From Pseudomonadota bacterium (GTDB lineage: Bacteria; Pseudomonadota; Alphaproteobacteria; Acetobacterales; Acetobacteraceae): 18,227 nt of DNA. Below the pieces are notes generated by a model, which saw only the letters and a list, made by a program, of their open reading frames with translations, was not told where the DNA came from and did not search any database. Where the stretch lies: positions 1-18,227 of the forward strand of contig JAKBCJ010000043.1 of assembly GCA_021807975.1 (NCBI GenBank). The letters are read 5' to 3'. The position numbers and the translations under genes are program-made. Shown here piece by piece: positions 1 to 8,716 of the stretch (position 1 is the first letter of the stretch; every line of letters begins with the position of its first letter).

Positions 1-234
1 TACCATACCGAGGCTCTGGCGGCGGATAACCTGTCGCGCGAATACTTCGGCGACCAGGGCATGCTTGGCTACGTGCTGAACGTGCAGCGTCAGGAAATCC
101 GTCAGGGCGTGGCGTGCGTGCGCCATCAGAACATGGCGGGGTCGGATATCGGCGATGACCACAAGGAATACTTCGCCGGCGCGGCGGCCCTGAAGGCGGG
201 CGGTGCGCACAACACGATGAACCAGTTCAGCTAA
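1..234 (+). CDS. aceA: Isocitrate lyase, C-terminal end (5' partial)
   Basis: Isocitrate lyase cleaves isocitrate to glyoxylate and succinate in the glyoxylate bypass, in the cytoplasm. Only the last 77 codons are visible, in frame 1 from the first base to a TAA at 232-234. The tail contains RQNMAG-type text (read here as CVRHQNMAGSDIGDDHKEYF) and ends HNTMNQFS. This matches, from memory, the conserved C-terminus of the long (about 530 aa) proteobacterial isocitrate lyase as in Pseudomonas and Acinetobacter, not the shorter E. coli type. The catalytic KKCGH region lies outside the window, so activity cannot be judged. An 11-bp stem hairpin starts 47 nt after the stop, so the transcript probably ends there. 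Confidence 0.85.
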   Translation, partial: YHTEALAADNLSREYFGDQGMLGYVLNVQRQEIRQGVACVRHQNMAGSDIGDDHKEYFAGAAALKAGGAHNTMNQFS

Positions 235-280
235 GGACACAGGGCGAAATATCGCACCCGCGGCCGCACAGCCGCTTAGG

Positions 281-314
281 ACCGTCATGGCGGGCGCAGG
301 CCGGCCATGACGGT
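281..314 (+). terminator. Rho-independent terminator after isocitrate lyase
   Basis: A perfect 11-bp inverted repeat, accgtcatggc (281-291) and gccatgacggt (304-314), encloses a 12-nt loop and is followed by a modest T-rich tract (tttgtgctgttt). Position, 47 nt past the aceA stop, and orientation fit termination of that gene. The U-tract is interrupted, so termination strength is uncertain. Confidence 0.65.
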
Positions 315-750
315 TTGTGCTGTTTACGACGTTGCGCAAAGGCGGCCTGGCGATCGCCCGCGGCCGGCCGGCGGTCTATCATGCCGTCACACCGCATTGC
401 CGGATCGCTTTGTGTGCAACCGAACCGGTTGCCCGATCGGGATGGGCTGAACCGCCATCGGACTGCATCACCTGCTCGGTCTGTCTGAACAGGCTGCCGC
501 GGTTGTGGGGAACCCGGCCGGGCTGGAACGGGTGCCGCCAAGGCGGAATCATCGCGGATCTGAACGACCCCATCGAACACCCACGAGGGGAGGGCTTTCG
601 AGAAGGTCGTACTCGACGCTTCTCGTTCGGCAGTCTGTGGCGGGGGAGACCTCAGGCCGGTTCATCCGTGGCGGTGCATACCCGGGCTGTTTCGGCGACG
701 TAAGACCCGCAATGGTTCGAAGGGCACCGCTGGCGCCGGCAAACAAAGAA
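315..750. other. Non-coding gap between aceA and coxM
   Basis: No convincing gene is seen here. Several frames stay open (for example a minus frame 227-580 and a plus frame running from 505 into coxM), but their translations are Arg/Pro/Gly-rich, have no recognisable motif and lack a well placed ribosome binding site. The only structure noted is a hairpin at 599-625: cgagaaggtcg pairs with cgac and cttctcg around one bulged G. It is not followed by a T-run on either strand. The two genes flanking the gap converge, so no promoter is expected for them. Confidence 0.5.
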
Positions 751-784
751 AAGCCGGCCACCGCACAAGGTGCGGGGCCGGCTT
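751..784 (-). terminator. Terminator of the coxSLM operon
   Basis: Read on the minus strand, 17 nt past the coxM stop, aagccggc pairs with gccggctt (outer arms 777-784 and 751-758) and tgcgg with ccgca (771-775 and 761-765), with a short asymmetric internal loop and a 5-nt apical loop. The stem is followed on the minus strand by ttctttgttt. A GC-rich stem plus a T-rich tail right after the last gene makes a convincing intrinsic terminator. Confidence 0.8.
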
Positions 785-800
785 GCTGTGCTGGTGACGC

Positions 801-1595
801 CTACGCCGCTTTCGCGACCGCCCGCTTGGACACAACCCCGATCAGGTGCGCGCGGTATTCCGAACTGGCGTGGATGTCGCTGTTCAGGTCGTCCGGCGGC
901 GTCACGATGCCGTCGATTGCCGCGGGGGCGAAGTTCGCTGACAGCGCCTTTTCCATCTCGGTGTGCCGGAATACGCCACCCTGGCCGGCGCCGGTGATCG
1001 CCAGACGCACGCCGGAAGCATGCTTGGCCACGAACACGCCAACGATCGCATAGCGCGAGGCCGGGTTGCGGAACTTCTCATAGGCGGATTTCTGCGGGAC
1101 CGGCAGTTCGATGGAGGTAATGATCTCCCCTTGTTCCAGCGCCGTGGTGAACATGCCCTGGAAGAAGTCGTCTGCCGCGATGGAACGACGGTCAGTCTTG
1201 ATGGTGCCGCCCAGCGCCAGGATCGCGCTGGGATAGCAGGCGGCGGGGTCGTTGTTGGCCAGCGAACCGCCCATGGTGCCGCGATGGCGCACGGCTTCGT
1301 CGCCGATCATCGATGCCAGATACGCGAGTCCCGGAATCTTCGCCTGGATGTCGGGGTTGGAAGCAACATCGGCGTGACGGGTCATCGCGCCGATAACGAT
1401 CTTGTCACCCGCGACGGTGATGCCGGACAGCCCCAGTTTGGACAGGTCAACCACGGTGGACGGCTTGTTGAGCCGTTGCTTCAGCACCGGAATGAAGGTC
1501 TGGCCGCCGGCCAACGCCTTGGCTTCCATGTCACCGGACAGCACCTTGACCGCATCCGCCAGGCTGCCGGGCTTCTGATATGTGAAATCGTACAT
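801..1595 (-). CDS. coxM: Form II CO dehydrogenase-like medium (FAD) subunit
   Basis: This is the FAD-binding medium subunit of a molybdenum hydroxylase of the xanthine dehydrogenase/CO dehydrogenase family. It takes electrons from the [2Fe-2S] small subunit. It has 264 aa, slightly short of the usual 265-290. The two FAD-binding signatures are present: AGGQTFIP at residues 29-36 and RGTMGGSLANNDPAACYP around 105-122. The C-terminal CODH FAD domain follows. The ATG at 1595 is preceded by an agaggga-like Shine-Dalgarno. It is the third gene of an S-L-M operon, 25 nt after coxL, and is followed by a strong terminator. The family is certain. The physiological substrate is not, because form II enzymes are not all CO oxidisers. 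Confidence 0.9.
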   Translation of the reverse strand: MYDFTYQKPGSLADAVKVLSGDMEAKALAGGQTFIPVLKQRLNKPSTVVDLSKLGLSGITVAGDKIVIGAMTRHADVASNPDIQAKIPGLAYLASMIGDEAVRHRGTMGGSLANNDPAACYPSAILALGGTIKTDRRSIAADDFFQGMFTTALEQGEIITSIELPVPQKSAYEKFRNPASRYAIVGVFVAKHASGVRLAITGAGQGGVFRHTEMEKALSANFAPAAIDGIVTPPDDLNSDIHASSEYRAHLIGVVSKRAVAKAA

Positions 1596-1620
1596 CTGTC
1601 TTTATCCCTCTGCCTTAGGA

Positions 1621-4002
1621 CTATTCGGCCGCCATCCGGGGCGCGGACGCCTGGATGATCGACCAGAGTTTGGGGCCGGTTGCCGGCATGTCCAGGTGCC
1701 GCACGCCATAGTCTTTCAACGCATCCACCACGGCGTTGATCACGGCCGGGGGCGAACCGATTGCCCCGACCTCTCCGCAGCCTTTGGATCCAAGCGGATT
1801 GTGGGTACACATCGTGTTCTCGGTCGCGACCGACATGTTGGGAATGTCGTTTGCCCGTGGCATCGTGTAGTCCATGAACGACCCGGTGGTAAGCTGGCCG
1901 TCGGCGTCGTAGCCGCATCCTTCCATCAGCGCCTGACCGATGCCCTGGGCAACGCCGCCCTGAACCTGACCCTCGACGATCATTGGGTTGATGACGCGGC
2001 CTACATCGTCCACCGCTGTGAAGTTCACCATCGCGACGACTCCGGTTTCCGGGTCGATCTCGACCTCGGCGATATGGCAGCCGCCGGGGAATGTGAAGTT
2101 CTTCGGATCATAGAACGCGGTTTCGTCCAGGCCGGGTTCCAGTTCCTCGATCGGGTAGTTGTGCGGGACATACGCGGCCAACGAGATATCGGTCAGCGTC
2201 TTCGACTTGTCGGTGCCGGCGACGGTGAAGGTGTTGTTCTTGAACTCGATATCCTCGACCGAGGCTTCCATCAGGTGGGCGGCGATCTTCTTGCCCTTGG
2301 CGATGACCTTGTCCATTGCCTTCACCATGGCCGACCCGCCGACAGCCAGCGACCGGCTGCCATAGGTGCCCATGCCGAACGGAATTTTCGCTGTGTCGCC
2401 ATGGACGACTTCGACCTGATCGAACGGTACACCCAGCTGATCGACGACGAGCTGTGCCAGCGTGGTTTCGTGGCCCTGGCCGTGGCTGTGCGTGCCGGTG
2501 AATACCGTGACGCTGCCGGTCGGATGGACCCGGATTTCCGCGACCTCATACAAGCCGGCGCGGGCACCGAGCGAACCGACGACCGCTGAGGGCGCGATGC
2601 CGCAGGCTTCGACGTAGGTGGAGATACCGATGCCGCGCAGCTTGCCGCGCTTCTTGGCTTCCGCCCGGCGGGCTTCGAAACCGTCCCAATCGGCGTTCTT
2701 CAGCCCGACCCGCAGGGTCGTCTGGTAGTCGCCGCTGTCGTATTGCAGCGCCACCGGCGTCTGATAGGGGAAGGCGTCGGCCGGGATGAAATTCTTGCGA
2801 CGGAGTTCGACTCTATCGATGCCGGTTTCATACGCGATCACATCCACCAGGCGTTCCAGCAGATACGTCGCCTCTGGCCGCCCAGCGCCGCGATAGGCGT
2901 CCACCGGGACGGTATTGGTGAACACTGCCTTGACGTTGCAGTAAATCACCGGGGTTTTGTAAACGCCCGACAACAGGGTGGCATACAGATAGGTCGGCAC
3001 CGCGGGGGCAAAGGTGGACAGGTAGGCGCCCATGTTCGCCAGCGTGGTGATCCGCAGGCCCAGGAAGTGGCCTTCCTGGTCGATCGCCATTTCGGCGGTG
3101 CTGACATGGTCGCGGCCATGCGCGTCCGACATGAAGCTTTCGCTGCGGTCGGCGGTCCACTTCACCGGACGGCGCAGCTTGCCGGCGGCCCAGGTGACGA
3201 TCGCTTCTTCCGCGTAGTGATAAATCTTCGACCCGAAGCCGCCGCCCACGTCGGGCGCGAAAACCCGCAGCTTGTTTTCCGGGATGTGCAGCACGAAGGC
3301 GCCCATCAGCAGCCGGATCACATGCGGGTTCTGGCTGGTGGTGTAGAGGGTAAACTCGCCGGAGGAGGTGTCGTAATCGCCCAGCGCGACCCGCGGCTCC
3401 ATCGCGTTCGGGATCAGCCGGTTGTTGGTCAGCTCCAGCTTCACGACCTTATGGGCGCTGGCGAAGACGCCGTCGATCACGGCTTTGTCGCCGATCGCCC
3501 AATCGTAGCAGATGTTGCCGGCAACGCCGTCATGCACCTCGACCGCGCCGGGCTTCACGGCGTCGGTCAGATGGGCGACGGCCGGCAAGTCAGTATAGTC
3601 GATCTCCAGCAATTCAGCGGCGTTGCGGGCTTCCTGCTTCGACGTGGCGATCACCACGGCGACCGGATCGCCGACATGGCGCACCTTACCGATCGCGATC
3701 GCCGGATGGGCCGGTTCGGCCATGGGCGAGCCGTCCTGATTGTGGATCTGCCACCCGCAGGGAATGCCGCCGACGCCGTCGGCCGCCATATCGTCGCCTA
3801 CGAACACCTTCACCACCCCCGGCGCGGCGGACGCGGCGGCGATATTGATGCCGTTGATCTTCGCGTGCGCCCGGTCGGCGCGTTTGATCACCGCGTAAAG
3901 CTGGCCGGGGCGGTTGATATCGTCGGTGTAGTTACCCTTGCCGCTGAGAAAGCGGACATCTTCCTTGCGGCGAACGGATGCGCCGATTCCCTCGAAACCC
4001 AT
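1621..4002 (-). CDS. coxL: Form II CO dehydrogenase-like large (Mo) subunit
   Basis: This is the catalytic subunit that binds the molybdopterin cytosine dinucleotide cofactor. It has 793 aa, normal for CoxL. Visible motifs are GGGFGSK (253-259), AYRGAGR (369-375), GQGHET (508-513), GTYGSRS (545-551) and GCGEVG (741-746), whose Glu744 matches the catalytic glutamate of the family. AYRGAGR is the established signature of form II; form I CODH carries AYRCSFR, whose cysteine binds copper. So there is no Cu-binding Cys here, and CO oxidation is not assured. Start ATG at 4002 has a GGGAGGA Shine-Dalgarno six bases upstream. It lies 27 nt after coxS and 25 nt before coxM. The 688-aa open frame on the opposite strand is a GC-driven shadow. 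Confidence 0.93.
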   Translation of the reverse strand: MGFEGIGASVRRKEDVRFLSGKGNYTDDINRPGQLYAVIKRADRAHAKINGINIAAASAAPGVVKVFVGDDMAADGVGGIPCGWQIHNQDGSPMAEPAHPAIAIGKVRHVGDPVAVVIATSKQEARNAAELLEIDYTDLPAVAHLTDAVKPGAVEVHDGVAGNICYDWAIGDKAVIDGVFASAHKVVKLELTNNRLIPNAMEPRVALGDYDTSSGEFTLYTTSQNPHVIRLLMGAFVLHIPENKLRVFAPDVGGGFGSKIYHYAEEAIVTWAAGKLRRPVKWTADRSESFMSDAHGRDHVSTAEMAIDQEGHFLGLRITTLANMGAYLSTFAPAVPTYLYATLLSGVYKTPVIYCNVKAVFTNTVPVDAYRGAGRPEATYLLERLVDVIAYETGIDRVELRRKNFIPADAFPYQTPVALQYDSGDYQTTLRVGLKNADWDGFEARRAEAKKRGKLRGIGISTYVEACGIAPSAVVGSLGARAGLYEVAEIRVHPTGSVTVFTGTHSHGQGHETTLAQLVVDQLGVPFDQVEVVHGDTAKIPFGMGTYGSRSLAVGGSAMVKAMDKVIAKGKKIAAHLMEASVEDIEFKNNTFTVAGTDKSKTLTDISLAAYVPHNYPIEELEPGLDETAFYDPKNFTFPGGCHIAEVEIDPETGVVAMVNFTAVDDVGRVINPMIVEGQVQGGVAQGIGQALMEGCGYDADGQLTTGSFMDYTMPRANDIPNMSVATENTMCTHNPLGSKGCGEVGAIGSPPAVINAVVDALKDYGVRHLDMPATGPKLWSIIQASAPRMAAE

Positions 4003-4029
4003 GGTGAGTCCTCCCTGTGCCCGCGGCGC

Positions 4030-4515
4030 TTATTCGGCCGCGTTGGCGTGCATCAGCGGGTGAGCGGCGGCGATCGCCTTCACGATGTTATGGTAACCAG
4101 TGCAGCGGCAGAGATTACCCTCCAGGCCCTCGCGGATTTCTTTTTCCGTCAGGCCGGCGGGATGCGACTGCACGAGGTCGATGGCGGTCATCACCATGCC
4201 AGGGGTACAGAAACCGCATTGCAGGGCGTGATGCTCCCGGAACATTTCCTGCATCGGGTGCAGTGTGCCGTCGGCGGCGGCGAGGCCTTCGATCGTGGTG
4301 ATGTTCGCGCCGTCGGCCTGAAGCGCCAACTGGGTGCAGGACTTCACGGAAATGCCATCCACATGGACGACACAGGCGCCGCACTGGCTGGTATCGCAGC
4401 CGACATGGGTGCCGGTGAGACCGAGCTTTTCACGCAGCAGTTCGACAAGCAGGGTGCGTCCTTCGACTTCTACCGTGTGTTGCTTGCCGTTAACCGTCAG
4501 GGTTACCTGAGGCAT
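4030..4515 (-). CDS. coxS: Form II CO dehydrogenase-like small (2Fe-2S) subunit
   Basis: This is the iron-sulfur subunit that passes electrons from the Mo centre to FAD. With the ATG at 4515 the product has 161 aa, typical for CoxS. The N-terminal plant-type [2Fe-2S] cluster ligands are C40, C45, C48 and C60. The second, helical-domain cluster uses C100, C103, C136 and C138 (CGFC and CRC motifs). The frame stays open for 38 codons upstream, but that part is not conserved-looking, and ATG 4515 has a clear GGGAG Shine-Dalgarno four bases before it. It is the first gene of the S-L-M operon. That order is typical of form II clusters; form I is M-S-L. The promoter should lie in the 188 bp after the upstream gene, but no clear -35/-10 pair was seen. 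Confidence 0.93.
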   Translation of the reverse strand: MPQVTLTVNGKQHTVEVEGRTLLVELLREKLGLTGTHVGCDTSQCGACVVHVDGISVKSCTQLALQADGANITTIEGLAAADGTLHPMQEMFREHHALQCGFCTPGMVMTAIDLVQSHPAGLTEKEIREGLEGNLCRCTGYHNIVKAIAAAHPLMHANAAE

Positions 4516-4703
4516 CGCGCTCCCTTTCGTGGTGTCACTGTTACAGGTCGGTCCGCCAGGGGCGTTCGGCCAAAGATGGCCGGTGCCCAAGGACGATCCC
4601 GTTGGGCGGAGTTTGGTCGTTTCAGCCATGCGCGGTCAAGCGGGGTCTCGCGCTTTCCGCCCGCGGTCCCAGCGTGCCGGCGGCGCGGCGGTCATGCCGC
4701 GGA

Positions 4704-6062
4704 TCACATCCAATATTGCCAGATCCGGGCCTGCCATTCCTGCTCGCGTTCCGACAGCGGCCGGTCTTTCCATGCCGCCAGATTGATCCTGGTTGCGACG
4801 GCCATGTAACGTCGCAGCAGGCTCTCGACCTGCGTGGCGGTGTCGTGGCCCAGGATGACGGCATCGACCTCGTTATTGAACACCACGCTGCGCCGGTCCA
4901 GGTTGGACGATCCGACCGCCGTCCAGGTATCGTCCACCACCGCCAGCTTGGCGTGCATCACGGCGTCGCGCATTTCGTAGATTTTCACCCCAGCCTCCAG
5001 CAGATCGCCATAGGCGGCCCTGGCGGCGAACACGGCGCTTTGCACATCGCTGAATGCCGGTACCACGATTCGCACGTCCCGTCCGGCCCGGGCGATCTCC
5101 GCCAGTTCCTTCCGTTCGTCGTGCGGCGGGATGAAATACCCGCTGCACAGCCAGACGCGGCGCCGGGCACTCTTTATCGCGGTCATCAAAGAGGCATAAT
5201 ACAGCGGGCGGCGGTTACCCGGCGAACTGCCGATCACCCGGATGGTCTGCACGCCGACGCGCGGCAGGGCCGGAAAGTAATCGGCCTGGTCGGGGGCGGG
5301 GCCCCGTTGTTCATGCCAGGTTCCAAAAAAGAGTTGCTGCAATTCGGCCACGGCGGGGCCTTCGATGCGCACGGCGGTGTCGCGCCAATAGGCATTGCGG
5401 GTGTTGCCGTCGGCCGGGATACCCGCGCTGGGCGGATTGTCGTATGCCAGATCCAGGTTGACGCCGCCGGTAAAGCCGATGCGGCCGTCGATGACCGTAA
5501 TCTTCCGATGGTCGCGATCGTTGGGCGACCAGCCGACGCGAGTCTGGAATGGGTCCGTCGGATTGAATTCGATGACTTGTGCGCCGGCCTGGCGCAAGCT
5601 CTGGAAAAACGCCTCGGGCGTGTCGCGCGACCCGAAGGCGTCGTAAATCATGTTGATCTTCACGCCCGCGCGCAGACGATCCAACAGCAGGTCCGACAGA
5701 TGCACGCCGTTGGATTGGACGTTGGCCAGAATGAAGTATTCCAGGTTGATGCTGCTGCGTGCCCTGGCGATCGCCTTAAAAATGGCCGCGAACGTGTCGG
5801 TGCCGCTGGTCAGCAGGGTAACCTTGTTGCCGAATATAATCGGGCTGTCCGACAGCCCGCGCTGCACCTCGTATTGTTGCTCCAGCGCGTCGCCATCGGC
5901 GGCGGCTTGCGGCCGCCCTTTGGATTTATACCCCGGGAGGCCAATGTCCCCGGGGGTGATGCCGTCAATCGCCGGGACGTCGGCGCATCGGCTGAGCAGT
6001 CCGGCCGCCGCGAACCCTGCCAGGGCGCGGCGGCCGAATGGCCGCATCGGCGATTGAGCCAA
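4704..6062 (-). CDS. Phospholipase D / cardiolipin synthase-like protein
   Basis: This is a PLD-superfamily phosphatidyltransferase or hydrolase with two HKD motifs. The first is H185-x-K187-x4-D192 (HRKITVID), the second H370-x-K372-x4-D377 (HAKLAVVD), each followed by a GG/GSSN segment as in bacterial cardiolipin synthases. I place the start at a TTG (6062) because GGAGG lies five bases before it. The ATG 15 bp downstream is 20 nt from that site, and the in-frame codon at 6110 lacks one. This gives 452 aa. The N-terminus has Arg-Arg followed by a short hydrophobic stretch (ALAGFAAAGLL), suggesting export or membrane anchoring. The LLSRC that follows is a poor lipobox. The two transmembrane helices of ClsA are absent, so it is more like ClsB/ClsC-type proteins. 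The precise substrate is unknown. Confidence 0.85.
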   Translation of the reverse strand: MAQSPMRPFGRRALAGFAAAGLLSRCADVPAIDGITPGDIGLPGYKSKGRPQAAADGDALEQQYEVQRGLSDSPIIFGNKVTLLTSGTDTFAAIFKAIARARSSINLEYFILANVQSNGVHLSDLLLDRLRAGVKINMIYDAFGSRDTPEAFFQSLRQAGAQVIEFNPTDPFQTRVGWSPNDRDHRKITVIDGRIGFTGGVNLDLAYDNPPSAGIPADGNTRNAYWRDTAVRIEGPAVAELQQLFFGTWHEQRGPAPDQADYFPALPRVGVQTIRVIGSSPGNRRPLYYASLMTAIKSARRRVWLCSGYFIPPHDERKELAEIARAGRDVRIVVPAFSDVQSAVFAARAAYGDLLEAGVKIYEMRDAVMHAKLAVVDDTWTAVGSSNLDRRSVVFNNEVDAVILGHDTATQVESLLRRYMAVATRINLAAWKDRPLSEREQEWQARIWQYWM

Positions 6063-6167
6063 ACGTGCCTCCGATGGATGTGTCTCGGATACATATAGCG
6101 GCGGCGGCATCCGTCCAGCCGTTCGGCCAACAATTGCGTGTCAACAACGGATCGGCAGCCGCCGGGG

Positions 6168-6962
6168 CTAGCGGCCCTTGAACACCGGCTTGCGCTTTTC
6201 CTTGAACGACAGCGTGGCTTCCTTGAAGTCTTCGCTGTTCTCCGCCTCCCGCTGCATCGCATCCATGCGGGCGTCGTCGCGCTGGTCGCGTTCCAGGCCC
6301 AACTGATTGATGAAATATTTCGACGCCTTGATCGACAGCGGCGCATTCGCCGCCAGGGTTTCGGCATAGGCGATGGTCGCTGCCTCCAGGTCCTCGGCAT
6401 CGACTACGCGGTTGATCAGGCCGACGCGCAGGGCTTCGTCCGCCTTCAGGCGCCGGGCGGAGAACATGATGTCCTTTGCAACGCTGGGGCCGACCAGATC
6501 GACCAGCAGCTTCAGTCCGGACGGCGCATAGGCGATGCCGCGCACCGCCGCCGGCACGCTGAACTGCGAATCGGTGGAGGCGAACCTGAGGTCCGCGTTC
6601 AGCGCCATGCCCAGCCCGCCGCCTAGGCAATAGCCATAGATCATCGCGATCAGCGGCATATCCAAATTCAGCAGTTTACGACTGAGCTTTTCGGGCGCCT
6701 CACGGGCCAGCCGAGCGGTTTCGGCGTCGGCGCGGGTTTTGTCGAAGCTGGAGATGTCGGCGCCGGAAATGAACGCCTTGCGTCCGCTGCCGCGCATGAC
6801 GACGACCTTGATGGCGGGATCGGCCTCATACGCCTCGATCACCGTCAGCGCGTCTTCGTACATGCCCGGCGACAGGGCGTTCATCTTTGTCGGGTTGTCC
6901 CAGATCAGCCAGCCGATGGGCCCGGTCGTTTCAGCGCCCACCAATCCCGATGTCAGGTTCAT
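6168..6962 (-). CDS. Enoyl-CoA hydratase/isomerase (crotonase) family protein
   Basis: A 264-aa crotonase-fold protein that should bind an acyl-CoA. The oxyanion-hole segments are present: SGADI around residues 66-70 and YCLGGGL around 111-117. It differs from true enoyl-CoA hydratase at both catalytic positions. The first glutamate (E144 in rat mitochondrial hydratase, GGGCELA) aligns with Gly118 in GGGLGMA. The second (E164, QPEILIG) aligns with Ala138 in SVPAAVRG. Hydration of enoyl-CoA by the classical mechanism is therefore unlikely. Isomerase, thioesterase, dehalogenase or lyase activities known from other crotonase members remain possible. ATG 6962 has a weak AAGG ten bases upstream. 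It lies 54 nt after the flavoprotein gene, which may be co-transcribed. Confidence 0.85.
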   Translation of the reverse strand: MNLTSGLVGAETTGPIGWLIWDNPTKMNALSPGMYEDALTVIEAYEADPAIKVVVMRGSGRKAFISGADISSFDKTRADAETARLAREAPEKLSRKLLNLDMPLIAMIYGYCLGGGLGMALNADLRFASTDSQFSVPAAVRGIAYAPSGLKLLVDLVGPSVAKDIMFSARRLKADEALRVGLINRVVDAEDLEAATIAYAETLAANAPLSIKASKYFINQLGLERDQRDDARMDAMQREAENSEDFKEATLSFKEKRKPVFKGR

Positions 6963-7016
6963 TGCCGTGATGCCTTGTAATGCCTGCTGCGTGGATACGG
7001 CGGGACGGCCCCGGGT

Positions 7017-7541
7017 TCAATGCTTCGGGGCATAGGGGCGCACCGCTTCCAGCAGCCGTTCGGTGGCCGCAAGGCGCGGAACTCCGCCATCTGTTGCCGG
7101 TGGAACGACGGTCACGCCCCATTCCGGCAGCCTCGCCAGCGACGCCCGGGCGATCGGGTGATCCCGCAGCGGCTGGTTCAACGAAGGTCCGACGATGACG
7201 GGCGTACCGCGCCCCACTGCCTCTGCCGCGACGGACAGCGCCAGCGTATCGGCGATGCCTTGCGCGAATTTGTTCAGCGAATTGAAGCTGCACGGCGCGA
7301 ACAGCACCACGCCATGCGGCGGGCGAGGGAGGATGGCCGCATCGAAGTAGGATTCAACGACCCTGACGCCCTGAACCGCCGCAAGGTCGCGCGGCGCGAT
7401 CACCCGGGAGGCATGCGGCGTCGGGATCGCGATAACGGTTTGAAACCCCAGCCGAACCAGTCCGTGCAGGATATCGGGGCAGCGCGCCGCCGTAGCGGTG
7501 CCGCTGAGGATCAGATACGCGACATCGAACCGTTCTTGCAT
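7017..7541 (-). CDS. Standalone HFCD-type flavoprotein (UbiX/PPC-decarboxylase-like fold)
   Basis: The 174-aa product resembles the flavoprotein family of FMN-binding, cysteine/aromatic acid decarboxylase-like proteins (CoaC domain, EpiD, UbiX, dipicolinate synthase B). It begins with a Rossmann-like strand and SGTATA (13-18). It carries the TPHASRVIAP segment (41-50), then PCSFNSLNKFAQGIADTL (83-100), which mirrors the ANTxxKxxxGIADxL motif, and GPSLN (118-122), which mirrors PAMN. ATG 7541 is chosen over the in-frame codon at 7571 because GGAGA lies seven bases upstream. There is no CoaB-type synthetase domain and no ubiD neighbour, so it is not a normal CoaBC or an evident UbiX/UbiD pair. 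The substrate is unknown. Confidence 0.7.
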   Translation of the reverse strand: MQERFDVAYLILSGTATAARCPDILHGLVRLGFQTVIAIPTPHASRVIAPRDLAAVQGVRVVESYFDAAILPRPPHGVVLFAPCSFNSLNKFAQGIADTLALSVAAEAVGRGTPVIVGPSLNQPLRDHPIARASLARLPEWGVTVVPPATDGGVPRLAATERLLEAVRPYAPKH

Positions 7542-7614
7542 GACGTTGTCTCCGATCCGCGCGTATTGCACGACCTTTGCGGTGGAGACACCACCCGGGC
7601 GGCGCGGCCGCCGT

Positions 7615-7815
7615 TCAGCCGATGGGGTCGGGTTCGGCCTGGTCGAATTCGTTCGGCGGCGAGAGGAAAATCTCCAGCTTGGCCGCGTTAATGCTGCTTA
7701 GATCGATATTGGCAACGCTACAGGTGAACTCGGCGCCGACAAGGTCGCTGATCGCCTTGCTGATGGCTTGTTCGATGGCGGCAATGGAGGCGCTTTTCAG
7801 TTCATCGTAGAACAT
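7615..7815 (-). CDS. Small hypothetical protein, 66 aa
   Basis: I do not recognise this family. ATG 7815 has an AGGGGA Shine-Dalgarno about seven bases upstream. The frame continues 19 codons further back, but without a good site. The product has a predicted amphipathic N-terminal helix (DELKSASIAAIEQAISKAI), then a strand-like stretch and an acidic tail ending EPDPIG. There is no signal peptide and no transmembrane segment. It lies 73 nt upstream of the flavoprotein gene on the same strand, so the two may form a transcription unit. The good ribosome site and ordinary local codon usage support a real gene. Confidence 0.6.
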   Translation of the reverse strand: MFYDELKSASIAAIEQAISKAISDLVGAEFTCSVANIDLSSINAAKLEIFLSPPNEFDQAEPDPIG

Positions 7816-7914
7816 ATGTGTTTCCCCTGGCGGCGTGGGTGCGGCGATTCGCAACATTTTCGTTTGTATCACATGATCGGTGGGATCGGGCTATGGGTTT
7901 GCGGTACAACGCAG

Positions 7915-7932
7915 CCGCCGGACTTCCGGCGG
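7915..7932 (-). terminator. GC-rich hairpin downstream of nth
   Basis: A perfect 7-bp stem (ccgccgg at 7915-7921, ccggcgg at 7926-7932) with loop actt lies about 85 nt past the nth stop. No T-run follows on the minus strand, so it is only a weak terminator candidate. Confidence 0.25.
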
Positions 7933-8016
7933 GCGTTCCGACGTGGCGGGCCGATGCAAAATCATCGCTGACAATCATTGCGAACAACCGCGGGACCCGT
8001 GCCGAGGCTTCGACGT

Positions 8017-8712
8017 TCATCCCTGATCGCCTGGCGCCGCTGTCTCCGGCGCCGGCGTCTTGTCGCGATACTTGCACCACGCGGCGGCGATGCAGCGCCA
8101 GCACTCTGGCTTCCGAGCCTTGCAGACGTAGCGGCCGTGGAGGATGAGCCAGTGGTGGGAGTCGCGCAGGCGGTCGGCGGGAATTCGCTTCAGCAGGCTG
8201 TCCTCGACCTCCCGCGGGGTTTTTCCGGGGGCCAGGCCGGTGCGGTTGCCCAGGCGGAAGATGTGGGTATCGACCGCCATCGTGCTTTCGCCGAAGGCGA
8301 CGTTCAGCACCACGTTAGCGGTTTTGCGGCCGACGCCGGGAAGCGCTTCCAGCGCCTGGCGGTCGCGGGGCACCTGGCCGGCGTGCTTGTCCTCCAGCGC
8401 CTGACACAATGCCACGACGTTGCGGGCCTTGGTCTGCCAAAGGCCGATGGTGCGGATGTGGGAGGCGACGCCCTCGACACCCAGGGCGATCATGGCCTTG
8501 GGGGTTGGGGCGACCTGGAACAGCGTCTTGGTCGCCTTGTTGACGGATATGTCGGTGGCCTGGGCCGACAGCACCACCGCGACAAGCAGGGTGAACGGGT
8601 CGGTGAAGTTCAGTTCGGTTTCCGGGGCCGGGTTGTGGCTGGCCAGGGCCTCGATGAAGCCCCTGACCTCGGTCTTTGTCATGGCGGGCGTCTTCTTGGG
8701 GGCGGGCGGCAT
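8017..8712 (-). CDS. nth: Endonuclease III
   Basis: A bifunctional DNA glycosylase/AP lyase that removes oxidised pyrimidines in base excision repair. It has 231 aa, with a short extra N-terminus compared with the 211-aa E. coli enzyme. The helix-hairpin-helix LPGVGRKTANVV carries the catalytic Lys130, and VDTH carries the catalytic Asp148. The C-terminal [4Fe-4S] loop has C197-x6-C204-x2-C207-x5-C213, the classical spacing. The ATG at 8712 is four bases after the preceding stop codon, with AAGG overlapping that gene's end. An internal ATG at 8682 is a possible alternative. The tight spacing implies co-transcription with the upstream amidohydrolase gene. Confidence 0.95.
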   Translation of the reverse strand: MPPAPKKTPAMTKTEVRGFIEALASHNPAPETELNFTDPFTLLVAVVLSAQATDISVNKATKTLFQVAPTPKAMIALGVEGVASHIRTIGLWQTKARNVVALCQALEDKHAGQVPRDRQALEALPGVGRKTANVVLNVAFGESTMAVDTHIFRLGNRTGLAPGKTPREVEDSLLKRIPADRLRDSHHWLILHGRYVCKARKPECWRCIAAAWCKYRDKTPAPETAAPGDQG

Positions 8713-8716
8713 CGGG

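Noticed and set aside
227..580. 117-aa minus-strand frame overlapping the end of aceA
   Set aside because: It runs through the aceA terminator and stop, has an Arg/Pro-rich composition, no motif and no good start.
4516..4629. N-terminal extension of CoxS by 38 residues
   Set aside because: The extension is not CoxS-like, while ATG 4515 has a strong Shine-Dalgarno and gives the standard length.
2743..4809. 688-aa open frame on the plus strand across coxL and coxS
   Set aside because: It lies entirely antisense to two genes with clear catalytic and cluster motifs. Its translation is His/Arg/Gly-rich, as expected from the complement of GC-biased codons.
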